Source: JBBRMQ01 sp038230775 (GTDB taxonomy: Bacteria; Acidobacteriota; Thermoanaerobaculia; Gp7-AA8). Taken from it: 24,239 nucleotides of DNA. Below the pieces are notes generated by a model. That model saw only the letters and a program-made list of their open reading frames with translations. It searched no databases and was not told where the DNA came from. Shown here piece after piece: positions 8,979 to 15,574 of the stretch (within the stretch, counting starts at the first letter, position 1; each line of letters opens with the position of its first letter). The translations under genes were made by a program, and so were the position numbers. Location of the stretch: positions 1 to 24,239 of the forward strand of contig JBBRMQ010000036.1 of NCBI GenBank assembly GCA_038230775.1. The letters run 5' to 3'.

Positions 8979-9068
8979 GGAGGAGTGGTCGAGTGGTTGA
9001 AGGCAGCGGTCTTGAAAACCGCCGTACCGGAAACGGTACCGTGGGTTCGAATCCCACCTCCTCCGCCA
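8979..9068 (+). tRNA. tRNA-Ser (anticodon UGA)
   Basis: The acceptor arms GGAGGAG and CTCCTCC pair over 7 bp, followed by discriminator G and an encoded CCA (9066-9068). The anticodon stem GCGGT/ACCGC encloses CTTGAAA with anticodon TGA. The long variable arm TACCGGAAACGGTA and T arm GTGGG-TTCGAAT-CCCAC are typical of class II tRNA-Ser. Confidence 0.97.
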
Positions 9069-9113
9069 ACGCGCCGAAGGGTCTATGCTTGCCGCTCAAG
9101 CCGGGAGATGAAC

Positions 9114-10187
9114 ATGAATAGAGCGCTCTCCTTCCTCGCCGCGTTTCTCGTCGTTGGAAATGTGGCAGCCAGTGCGCTGCCGCCGACCCTCGAAGCCCAC
9201 ACTCGTGATCGCTCGATGACTGTCGTCGTAACGCCGCTCCCCGGCGATGACGTTGCATACGACGTGCGTATTACGGACCTGCGCGCGCAGACGTTCGTTG
9301 ATTTGAAGAAGGTCATCAGTCACGGCCGGGAGCAGGTTGCCGTGACCTCAACGCCGCTTGATGTGGGGGGTGCGCCTAGCCTGTATCGCGTTCATATTAC
9401 GCCGAAGCCGTATGGCCTGGACGCGACGCTGGAAGTGGAGCGTGGAGATCGCATCATCGAGACGATGACCGCGTTCCGGGGCAGTGCGCCGGATTGGCCG
9501 GCATTCCATCACGTTGATCGGACGACCGCTGCGAGCCCGGTTGCGGCCGGAGCGCTCGTCTCGGCGGAGTCACGCTCGACGATGCATTCGCTCTCGGTCG
9601 CCGCGCAACGCGTTGCCGGCGACATGATCGAGTATCACGTGCTGGTGACCGACCTCGCCAGCGGACAGACCATCGCCGATCTGCATGCGAGGGCCCATGA
9701 CGGAGAATCAGCCGAAGCGTGTTCGGGCGAGGATGTATGCGTGCGGATGCAGACCAACGGCGCGAACCTCCAGGCGAATCTCGTCGTGTCCCGAAACGGC
9801 GCCGTTGTCGACTCGTTGACGACGTTCTGGAACGAGACGCCGCGCCCCAGGCACGTGTCCGCGTTGGTCGACGGAAGAGCCGTCTATCGCGTCGGTGGCG
9901 AGGTTAGGACTCCGAGTTTGATCGAGCGTCACGACCCGATCTACTCACCGGACGCGCGTGCTGCCCGCGTTTCGGGCATCGTCATTGTTGAAACTCTGAT
10001 CGATAAGGACGGCGTGGTGCGCGAAGCGTTCGTCCTGAAGGGTCTCCCGTTCGGCCTCGATCAGGCTGCAGTCGACGCCATCCGGCGATGGCGCTTCCTG
10101 CCGGCAACGAAGGATGGGCAGCCGGTCGACGCGGTCTTCAACGTGACCGTCAACTTCAAACCTCCGGGGGGTGTTCAGACTCAATAA
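9114..10187 (+). CDS. Exported protein with duplicated N-terminal domain and TonB C-terminal domain
   Basis: The protein has 357 residues with an N-terminal signal peptide (1-20, RALSFLAAFLVVGNVAASA). Two related beta-rich segments follow, about 30-122 and 150-240. They share the patterns YDVRITDLRAQTFVDL / YHVLVTDLASGQTIADL and DATLEVERGDRIIETMTAF / QANLVVSRNGAVVDSLTTF, indicating an internal duplication. Residues about 270-349 are a TonB C-terminal domain: DPIYSPDARAARVSGIVIVETLIDK, then DQAAVDAIRRWRFLPA and a terminal beta-strand. Canonical TonB has a membrane anchor and Pro-rich spacer; this protein has neither, so it probably does not energise receptors but uses the fold for periplasmic protein contacts. 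ATG 9114 is preferred over ATG 9108 because GGGAG (9103-9107) is 6 nt from the former. A TATGCT at 9084-9089 may be its -10 element. Confidence 0.85.
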   Translation: MNRALSFLAAFLVVGNVAASALPPTLEAHTRDRSMTVVVTPLPGDDVAYDVRITDLRAQTFVDLKKVISHGREQVAVTSTPLDVGGAPSLYRVHITPKPYGLDATLEVERGDRIIETMTAFRGSAPDWPAFHHVDRTTAASPVAAGALVSAESRSTMHSLSVAAQRVAGDMIEYHVLVTDLASGQTIADLHARAHDGESAEACSGEDVCVRMQTNGANLQANLVVSRNGAVVDSLTTFWNETPRPRHVSALVDGRAVYRVGGEVRTPSLIERHDPIYSPDARAARVSGIVIVETLIDKDGVVREAFVLKGLPFGLDQAAVDAIRRWRFLPATKDGQPVDAVFNVTVNFKPPGGVQTQ

Positions 10188-10275
10188 GCGGTCGTGCCGC
10201 GGAATTGTCGATCGTCGCTGGAATTGACATTCAGCATTCAGGCTTTACCATTTCGCATTCCACGTCCCGCCTCCC

Positions 10276-10369
10276 GGAGAGATGGGTGAGTGGCTGAAGC
10301 CAGCGGTTTGCTAAACCGCCGTAGGGCCTTAAAGCTCTACCGAGGGTTCGAATCCCTCTCTCTCCGCCA
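10276..10369 (+). tRNA. tRNA-Ser (anticodon GCU)
   Basis: The acceptor GGAGAGA pairs with TCTCTCC, followed by discriminator G and an encoded CCA (10367-10369). The anticodon stem GCGGT/ACCGC encloses TTGCTAA with anticodon GCT. It has a long variable arm (TAGGGCCTTAAAGCTCTA) and T arm GAGGG-TTCGAAT-CCCTC. This is the second serine tRNA within 1.4 kb. Confidence 0.97.
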
Positions 10370-10386
10370 CCGGCGCCACGCCGGTG
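10368..10386 (+). terminator. Hairpin touching the tRNA-Ser(GCU) 3' end
   Basis: CACCGGCG-CCA-CGCCGGTG forms a perfect 8-bp stem that begins inside the encoded CCA. A run of eight T residues occurs only at 10422-10429, about 35 nt later, so this is a weak intrinsic terminator at best. It may instead be a 3' processing or stability signal. Confidence 0.35.
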
Positions 10387-10551
10387 AGTAGGTTGATCAG
10401 GCTCCTTCAGGATTTCTTCCCTTTTTTTTCGACTCCTCCCCTGCGGGCCCGCGAACGGTTCAAACAGGCACATTTCGTGAAGCCCATGAACTCGCCTCAC
10501 GCAGGCCAGTAGTCGCGCAGTACCCAATTTGGAACCCTAAGGAGAAACCCA

Positions 10552-10980
10552 ATGGCTAACACGAGTAAGCGCGGTTTTGCGTCGATGGATCCGAGCAAGC
10601 AGAAAGAGATCGCGAGCAAAGGTGGCCGGGCTGCCCACGCAAAGGGAACGGCTCACGAATTTACTTCAGACGAAGCACGCGTTGCCGGGCGCAAAGGTGG
10701 AGAAGCGGTGAGTCGGGACCGCGCTCATATGTCCGCAATCGGTCGCGAGGGTGGTCACAGCCGTGGCCGCACGCGTCAGGGACAGCCGGGAGACGGCAAT
10801 GGTAACGACAACGCCGGCACCGGCGTGCAGACCGACACGGAACGCTCGAACTACATCGGGCAGGCCAGCGATCGTGGCAATTCCGGCGCTCCGGGCTCCG
10901 GTGGCAACGGCCGCGGCGATCGCTCGGTAAACGAGTTGTCACGCAGCGAGACGCCGGCTTCGGGCGGACGGAACTTCTAG
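10552..10980 (+). CDS. KGG-repeat general stress protein
   Basis: This is a small hydrophilic protein of 142 residues. The first half holds repeats of the KGG family (YciG/con-10-like): RGFASMDPSKQKEIASKGGRAAH (about 7-29), then RVAGRKGGEAVS (43-54) and SAIGREGGHSRG. The second half is a low-complexity Gly/Asn/Asp/Ser tail, predicted disordered. Family members are induced by general stress, desiccation or stationary phase and have no known enzymatic activity. The start ATG follows AAGGAG at good spacing. It stands alone, between tRNA-Ser and a strong terminator. Confidence 0.92.
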   Translation: MANTSKRGFASMDPSKQKEIASKGGRAAHAKGTAHEFTSDEARVAGRKGGEAVSRDRAHMSAIGREGGHSRGRTRQGQPGDGNGNDNAGTGVQTDTERSNYIGQASDRGNSGAPGSGGNGRGDRSVNELSRSETPASGGRNF

Positions 10981-10984
10981 AACC

Positions 10985-11110
10985 GCGAGTCGCGGGTCGC
11001 TGGTCGGGGGTCGGAGAATAGGCCCCGACTGGCGACCGCTTTTATCGAGGCCGGAATCGATCCCAGTCTTTTTGTCATTTCCGACCTGCTACTTGCGACC
11101 CGCGACCCGC
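10985..11110. repeat. Long imperfect inverted repeat with TCG-rich arms
   Basis: GCGAGTCGCGGGTCGC (10985-11000) and GCGACCCGCGACCCGC (11095-11110) are reverse complements at 15 of 16 positions. The arms are built from a short repeated unit (GCGGGTC). The terminator hairpin at 10995 nests inside, partly sharing the left arm, so two alternative foldings are possible. Confidence 0.7.
10995..11044 (+). terminator. Strong intrinsic terminator after the KGG gene
   Basis: GGTCGCTGGTCGGGG (10995-11009) pairs with CCCCGACTGGCGACC (11023-11037) over 15 positions, two of them G-U wobbles. The 13-nt loop is followed by GCTTTTATC. It starts 14 bp after the stop codon. Confidence 0.7.
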
Positions 11111-11154
11111 GCCTCTCGTAGTAGCATTCGCCGCCGCAAAGGAGGGCGTTCCAT

Positions 11155-11862
11155 TTGAAGACGATTCTTTACGCCACGATGGCGTACGCGATGATCGCGT
11201 GCGCACAGACCAATCAGAACACCGCTGCCAGTCAGAGCGAGACCACCGCAGCGACATCCACCAAATCGACCATGACCGCCAGCGACACGAGCGTCAACGT
11301 GCCGATGGCGAGCGCCGCATCGACCACGTCGACCAAAGGGGCCAAGCCGATGGATTCCAAGAACAAGGTTGCCGAGATTCACACCACCGCGGGGGAGATC
11401 GACGTCCGCTTTTTTCCAGACAAGGCCCCGAATCACGTGAAGAACTTCATCGATCTTGCCTCCAGCGGGTTCTATAACGGCATTAAGTTCCACCGCGTCA
11501 TCCCGGGATTCATGATCCAGGTCGGTGATCCGAACACCAAGAACGGCCCGCCCGACACCTGGGGCACGGGCGGCTCGCCCAACAAGCTGAAAGCGGAGTT
11601 CAACGACATCAAGCACACGCGGGGCATTCTCTCGATGGCTCGCACGATGGACCCGAACAGCGCTTCGTCGCAGTTCTTCATCATGGTGGCCGTCGCTCCG
11701 TCGCTGGATAACCAGTACAGCGTGTTCGGAAAGGTGATTCGCGGCATGGAAGTCGCTGACAAGATCGTCAATGCTCCGCGCGACGCCAACGACCGACCCA
11801 AAAACCCGACCAGCATCGAGAAAATCGTCGTCCGGGACGCCAAGCCCGGCGAGCTCCAGTAG
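11155..11862 (+). CDS. Cyclophilin-type peptidyl-prolyl isomerase, lipoprotein
   Basis: This protein of 235 residues catalyses cis-trans isomerisation of prolyl bonds and is probably lipid-anchored in the cell envelope. The start is TTG at 11155, supported by GGAGGG 8 nt upstream; the next ATG would remove half the signal. The N-terminus KTILYATMAYAMIAC resembles a lipoprotein signal with Cys16. A Ser/Thr/Ala-rich linker (17-75) follows. The cyclophilin domain (about 78-230) shows FYNGIKFHRVIPGFMIQ with the catalytic Arg, GDPNTKNG, MARTMDPNSASSQFFI and YSVFGKVIRGMEV. All active-site blocks are present. It is followed 10 bp later by the AmgK-like kinase and probably heads that operon. Confidence 0.93.
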   Translation: MKTILYATMAYAMIACAQTNQNTAASQSETTAATSTKSTMTASDTSVNVPMASAASTTSTKGAKPMDSKNKVAEIHTTAGEIDVRFFPDKAPNHVKNFIDLASSGFYNGIKFHRVIPGFMIQVGDPNTKNGPPDTWGTGGSPNKLKAEFNDIKHTRGILSMARTMDPNSASSQFFIMVAVAPSLDNQYSVFGKVIRGMEVADKIVNAPRDANDRPKNPTSIEKIVVRDAKPGELQ

Positions 11863-11872
11863 TTCTCGTCCG

Positions 11873-12928
11873 ATGACCGATACCGCGCTCCCCGAGGAGG
11901 CGGCGGCACTTCTGCGCGATTGGGTGGCAGGAGAGTGGTACGCCGAGGCGCTTCCCGGGGACGCGTCGTTCCGCCGCTACTTCCGGGTCACTCTGCCCGA
12001 CGGCACCACGCGCATGCTGGCCTGGTATCCGGCCGAAGTGCAGCCGCAGCTCAAGCGATACCTCGACGCGTACTCGTCGGTGAAGCCGCACGCCTACGTG
12101 CCGACGGTGACGCATCAGAGCGCGTCGGCGTCGCTGCAGGAGGACGTCGGCAACCGCACGCTGTACGACGTCCTGCATGAAGACCGCAGCGAGGGCATGA
12201 AGTGGTACCGCAAGGCGATCACGCTGCTGTTCTACTTCCAGCGGGCGGGCGGCACGGACATCAATCCTCCGTTCACCGCGAGCTTCTTCTGCAACGAGCT
12301 GGAGATGACGCGCGAGTTTTACGTCGAGAAGCTGATGGGCGTGTCACCGGAGAAATCACTGGAGCTGCAGCCCATTCTGAAAAAGCTGGCCGGAAACATC
12401 GCGCGACATCCATATGTTCTTTGTCACCGCGATTATCATGGACAGAATATCCATATCTTTAAAGACAAGCTTTACGTGATCGATTTTCAGGACATGAGAA
12501 TGGGTCCTGACACGTACGATGTGGCCTCCCTCCTTCGCGATCGCGGCGTGGCCCGCATCCTGGGCGACGAGGCCGAGATGGAGCTCGTCGACTACTACGC
12601 CGAATGGCGGGCGGTCGGCGTTCCGGGCCGCACGGAGCTGCCTCACGGCGAGCGCCGGAGCATGCGCCGCCGCTACTTCGAGACCCTCCTCCAACGCTCG
12701 GTCAAGATCCTCGGCACCTTCTCCAAGCAGCCGATCACGCGCGGCCGGCTCTGGTACCTCGACTTCATCCCGGCCACGATCGACAGCGTGAAACGTTGCA
12801 TCGAGGAGCTGCCGGAGTATCGTGCGCTCGAGACTCTGCTGCCGATGGACTTCTCCGTCGAGCGGGCGACCGAGCGCGCGGAAAGGATGTTTGATGGCTC
12901 AGCACAAGATCACCCTCCTGCCGGGTGA
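11873..12928 (+). CDS. amgK: AmgK-like sugar kinase (aminoglycoside phosphotransferase fold, MurNAc/GlcNAc anomeric kinase)
   Basis: The 351-residue protein has the choline/aminoglycoside kinase fold of COG3178. AmgK phosphorylates the anomeric carbon of N-acetylmuramate or N-acetylglucosamine in cell-wall recycling. It shows the family opening GDASFRRYFRV (29-39), the catalytic loop HRDYHGQN with Asp187 and Asn192, and the metal-binding IDFQD with Asp204, followed by the AmgK-like GPDTYDVASLLRD. The usual partner MurU is not in the window, so the substrate is provisional. The start at 11873 aligns with family N-termini; the ORF upstream is Ser/Pro-rich overlap with the cyclophilin gene. The end overlaps the isocitrate dehydrogenase start by 35 nt in another frame. 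Codons 179-212, spanning the catalytic loop, are strikingly AT-ending compared with the rest. Confidence 0.82.
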   Translation: MTDTALPEEAAALLRDWVAGEWYAEALPGDASFRRYFRVTLPDGTTRMLAWYPAEVQPQLKRYLDAYSSVKPHAYVPTVTHQSASASLQEDVGNRTLYDVLHEDRSEGMKWYRKAITLLFYFQRAGGTDINPPFTASFFCNELEMTREFYVEKLMGVSPEKSLELQPILKKLAGNIARHPYVLCHRDYHGQNIHIFKDKLYVIDFQDMRMGPDTYDVASLLRDRGVARILGDEAEMELVDYYAEWRAVGVPGRTELPHGERRSMRRRYFETLLQRSVKILGTFSKQPITRGRLWYLDFIPATIDSVKRCIEELPEYRALETLLPMDFSVERATERAERMFDGSAQDHPPAG

Positions 12929-13913
12929 TGGCATCGGTCCCGAGGTGACGGCTTCGGTCGTCGCGATCATCGAGTGCACCGGTGTCGACGTCGAATGGGA
13001 AAAATATGTGGTGGGAGCGGAGGCGCTGTCGCGCTTCAACGATCCGCTGCCGAAGGAAGTGCTCGACTCGATCCTGGCGAACAAGGTCGCGCTCAAGGGT
13101 CCGGTGACGACGCCGGTGGGGACCGGGTTCTCGTCGATCAACGTGCGGCTGCGCAAGACGCTCGACCTTTACGCCAATCTGCGGCCGGTGAAGTCGATGC
13201 CGAACATCATCACGCGCTACGAAGGCGTCGATCTGGTCGTCGTGCGCGAGAACACCGAGGATCTGTACAGCGGCCTCGAGCATGAGGTGGTGCCCGGCGT
13301 CGTGGAGTCGCTGAAGATCATCACGGAAAAGGCCTCGACGCGAATTGCGAAGTTCGCGTTCGAGTACGCGCGCGAGCACGGCCGCAAGCGTGTGACGGCG
13401 GTGCACAAGGCCAACATCATGAAGATGTCCGATGGCCTTTTCCTGCAGTGTTTTCGGAACGTGTCGAAAAACTATCCAAACATCGTGGCCGACGACAGGA
13501 TCGTCGACAACCTGTGCATGCAGCTCGTGGTGGACCCGAATCAGTTCGACATCCTGCTGATGGAGAATCTGTACGGAGACATCGTTTCCGACCTCGCCGC
13601 GGGGCTCGTCGGCGGCCTCGGCGTCGTCGCGGGAGCGAACATCGGCGAAGCGGGGGCGATCTTCGAGGCCGTTCACGGAAGCGCTCCGGACATCGCCGGC
13701 CAGAACAAAGCGAACCCGCTCGCGCTCCTGCAATCGGCTGTGCTGATGCTGCATCACATCGGCGAGGGTGGCGCGGCAAAGCGCGTTTCGGATGCCATCG
13801 TCAAGGTTCTGGATTCGGGTCCGGCGCACCGGACGCGCGACATCGGCGGAACCGGGACTACAGCCGACTTCACCGCGGCGATATGCGGGACGCTTCGCCG
13901 CGGGACGCGATGA
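12894..13913 (+). CDS. icd: Isocitrate dehydrogenase, NAD-dependent type
   Basis: This 339-residue beta-decarboxylating dehydrogenase converts isocitrate to 2-oxoglutarate in the TCA cycle. It opens with ITLLPGDGIGPEV. Substrate-binding residues lie in INVRLRKTLDLYANLRP and VVRENTEDLYSGLEHE, the latter typical of isocitrate rather than isopropylmalate enzymes. Catalytic VHKANIMKMSDG and metal-binding MENLYGDIVSDLAAG follow. The cofactor loop HGSAPDIAGQNKANP has Asp-Ile where NADP enzymes carry Lys-Tyr, which indicates NAD. Length matches the short mitochondrial-like NAD-IDH class. ATG 12894 has GGAAAGG upstream and lies within the end of the kinase gene, so translation is probably coupled. 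Homoisocitrate dehydrogenase is a less likely alternative. Confidence 0.92.
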   Translation: MAQHKITLLPGDGIGPEVTASVVAIIECTGVDVEWEKYVVGAEALSRFNDPLPKEVLDSILANKVALKGPVTTPVGTGFSSINVRLRKTLDLYANLRPVKSMPNIITRYEGVDLVVVRENTEDLYSGLEHEVVPGVVESLKIITEKASTRIAKFAFEYAREHGRKRVTAVHKANIMKMSDGLFLQCFRNVSKNYPNIVADDRIVDNLCMQLVVDPNQFDILLMENLYGDIVSDLAAGLVGGLGVVAGANIGEAGAIFEAVHGSAPDIAGQNKANPLALLQSAVLMLHHIGEGGAAKRVSDAIVKVLDSGPAHRTRDIGGTGTTADFTAAICGTLRRGTR

Positions 13914-13931
13914 CTGAACTGCGCCTTCGGC

Positions 13932-14013
13932 GCGTTGTCGGTTGTCAGTGGTCGGTTGTCAGAAGCCGTGGGCGTGCGGTCGTGGACAACCGAGAACCGA
14001 CAACCGACAACGC
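13932..14013. repeat. Intergenic inverted repeat with GTCGGTTGTC-type arms
   Basis: Left arm 13932-13960 and right arm 13985-14013 are reverse complements except for a few bases in a 5-nt central segment. Each arm itself contains two copies of TCGGTTGTC. It fills the gap between the isocitrate dehydrogenase stop and the DUF309 start. A smaller hairpin GCGCC-TTC-GGCGC precedes it at 13921-13933. Confidence 0.8.
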
Positions 14014-14028
14014 GGCGCGAAAGCGCCG
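14013..14028 (+). promoter_or_regulatory. GAAA-tetraloop hairpin abutting the DUF309 start codon
   Basis: CGGCGC-GAAA-GCGCCG forms a perfect 6-bp stem capped by a stable GNRA loop and ends at the base before the ATG at 14029. No Shine-Dalgarno sequence is present. In mRNA this should obstruct or shape initiation. Confidence 0.5.
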
Positions 14029-14418
14029 ATGACGAAACCAGACTTCGCCGCCCACTTCGTCGAGGGCGTCGACCACTTCAATCGACGTGAGTTCTGGGAA
14101 GCGCACGAATCGTGGGAAGCGATCTGGCTTGTTGCGGAGAGCGACGTCGAGCAGTTTCTTCAGGGCTTGATCCAGATTGCTGCTGCGTATCATCACGTGC
14201 AGCGCGGAACGTACCGTGGCGCGATTCGATTGTTCGAGTCGGGACTTCGGCGATTAAAGGCATTCCCGGCCAAATACTGTGATCTCGATCGCCACGCTGT
14301 GGAGACGTCGGCAGGGGAGCATCGCGAGGCACTCTTGCGTGACGCGCAAACCGACGGACGCTATCCGGAATTGATCTTGCTCTCTCGCAAACCTGCACCT
14401 CCGGTTGTGCAGTGGTGA
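14029..14418 (+). CDS. DUF309 family protein
   Basis: This small helical protein of 129 residues carries the family signature FNRREFWEAHESWEAIW (about 17-33) and LQGLIQIAAAYHHVQRG (about 44-60), followed by GAIRLFESGLRRL. Conserved His, Glu and Trp residues in the first motif suggest a binding site, but no biochemical function is established for the family. The start is chosen because about 15 residues normally precede the FWEAHE motif. There is no clear ribosome-binding site, and a stable hairpin touches the ATG. The next gene begins 71 bp later on the same strand. Confidence 0.9.
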   Translation: MTKPDFAAHFVEGVDHFNRREFWEAHESWEAIWLVAESDVEQFLQGLIQIAAAYHHVQRGTYRGAIRLFESGLRRLKAFPAKYCDLDRHAVETSAGEHREALLRDAQTDGRYPELILLSRKPAPPVVQW

Positions 14419-14435
14419 CGAAATCGACAAACAGC

Positions 14436-14441
14436 TACAAT
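14436..14441 (+). promoter_or_regulatory. Candidate -10 element of the ahbAB fusion gene
   Basis: TACAAT sits in GCTACAATC, a nonamer that also precedes the slipin gene and (on the minus strand) the YtcJ-like gene. It lies 48 bp before ATG 14490. No convincing -35 hexamer is visible. Confidence 0.35.
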
Positions 14442-14489
14442 CCAACTCGTCTCCCAACGAACGACGAGCCTCTGCAACACGAGGAGCCG

Positions 14490-15512
14490 ATGCAGGAAAT
14501 CGATCAACGGGACCGTGAGCTGCTGGGCGCCCTGCAAGGTGAAATCCCCCTCGTCTCCACTCCCTTCGCGGTCCTCGGCCAGCAGATCGACATGTCCGAG
14601 AAGGAAGTCATCAAGCGCACCGAGCGTCTGCGGCGCGAGGGTTTCGTGCGCACGGTGTCGGCGCAGTTCGATCCGCACTCGCTCGGGTATCAGTCGTGCC
14701 TGGTTGCGGCGAAGGTCGCACCCGATCGCATCGACGATGCCGCCGCGATCATCAACGGCCATCCGGGCGTCACGCAGAATTACAAGCGCAACAACGATTT
14801 CAATCTCTGGTTCACCATCGCCATCGCTCCCAGCTCGCGCCTCGGACTCGATCGCACGATCCAGATTCTGGGCGATGAAGCGGGGTGCGAGATCGTCCGC
14901 CCGCTGCCGACGCTGAAGGTCTTCAAGCAGGGAGGCGACGGCGCGGAGTCCCACGAAGAAGCGCGCGCGGATCAGAGCTTCGATCCGCTGACACCCGCGG
15001 AGATCGAGTCCGTGCGCCTGCTGCAGCGCGAGCTTCCGCTTCAGCCGCGTCCCTTCGACGCCCTGGCGAAAAACAGTGGAGTGGACCCGGACGATCTGCT
15101 CGCTGCCGCTCGTCTGCTGGTCAAACGCGGCCAGATCCGGCGCTTCGGCGCGATCGTGCAGTCGAAGAAGCCCGGATTCTCCACCAGCACGATGGCCGTG
15201 TGGATCGTGGCCGGGAACATGGCCGATGAATACGGCACCCAGATGTCGCAGAATCGCGCGGTATCGCACTGCTATCTGCGCCGCGTGTACGACGATTGGC
15301 CGTTCAATCTCTACACGATCGTGCACGGCCGGTCGGTCGACGAATGCGACTCGATCATCAACGATCTCGCGATCGACACCGGCCTGACCGCAAAACAGGC
15401 GCTCTATCCGACCAAGGAGTACAAGAGGGCGCGCATCAGCCTCTTCTCGCCCGAGTCGGAGGAGTGGGAAGCAGCGCGCGAAACCTCGCGCACCGCGAAC
15501 GCCGCATCGTAA
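14490..15512 (+). CDS. Siroheme decarboxylase, fused AhbA-AhbB (NirD-NirL type, Lrp/AsnC fold)
   Basis: This cytoplasmic protein of 340 residues has two tandem Lrp/AsnC-like halves, each a winged helix plus a ferredoxin-like domain. Siroheme decarboxylases remove acetate carboxyls from siroheme to make didecarboxysiroheme for heme d1 or siroheme-dependent heme synthesis. The first half (1-150) shows REGFVRTVSAQFD, GVTQNYKRNN and FNLWFTIA. The second (165-330) shows KRGQIRRFGAIVQ, SHCYLRRVYDDWPFNLYTIVHG and a terminal LYPTKEYKRARISLF. From memory of the family, His is common at the positions of Gln96 and Ser225, while His260 is kept. Two-subunit AhbA/AhbB or NirD/NirL pairs are usual, and fused forms are known. 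GAGGAG precedes ATG 14490. No other heme d1 or Ahb gene lies nearby. A transcription regulator is the less likely alternative. Confidence 0.87.
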   Translation: MQEIDQRDRELLGALQGEIPLVSTPFAVLGQQIDMSEKEVIKRTERLRREGFVRTVSAQFDPHSLGYQSCLVAAKVAPDRIDDAAAIINGHPGVTQNYKRNNDFNLWFTIAIAPSSRLGLDRTIQILGDEAGCEIVRPLPTLKVFKQGGDGAESHEEARADQSFDPLTPAEIESVRLLQRELPLQPRPFDALAKNSGVDPDDLLAAARLLVKRGQIRRFGAIVQSKKPGFSTSTMAVWIVAGNMADEYGTQMSQNRAVSHCYLRRVYDDWPFNLYTIVHGRSVDECDSIINDLAIDTGLTAKQALYPTKEYKRARISLFSPESEEWEAARETSRTANAAS

Positions 15513-15546
15513 GTGTGGCGTGTTGGGCCGGTCCTCACACAGAAGC
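15513..15546. repeat. Internally deleted remnant of the BIME-like repeat
   Basis: Beginning one base after the ahbAB stop codon, GTGTGG is followed shortly by GGGCCGGTCCTCACACAGAAGC, which is the outer part of the standard right arm. The inner hairpins are missing. A short CA-rich run follows (15547-15562). Confidence 0.65.
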
Positions 15547-15574
15547 AGCAGCACACACACACTTGCCTTAAGGC

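Noticed and set aside
8979..10369. Genomic island between the two serine tRNA genes.
   Set aside because: No integrase, no flanking direct repeat of a tRNA 3' end beyond normal tRNA similarity, and no base-composition change visible.
10368..10429. Intrinsic terminator after tRNA-Ser(GCU) using the T8 run.
   Set aside because: The hairpin and T run are about 35 nt apart, too far for a standard terminator; only the hairpin is kept, at low confidence.
12765..15560. Minus-strand open frames of 354 and 399 codons opposite isocitrate dehydrogenase and ahbAB.
   Set aside because: They are complementary to well-supported genes and have shadow-frame composition.
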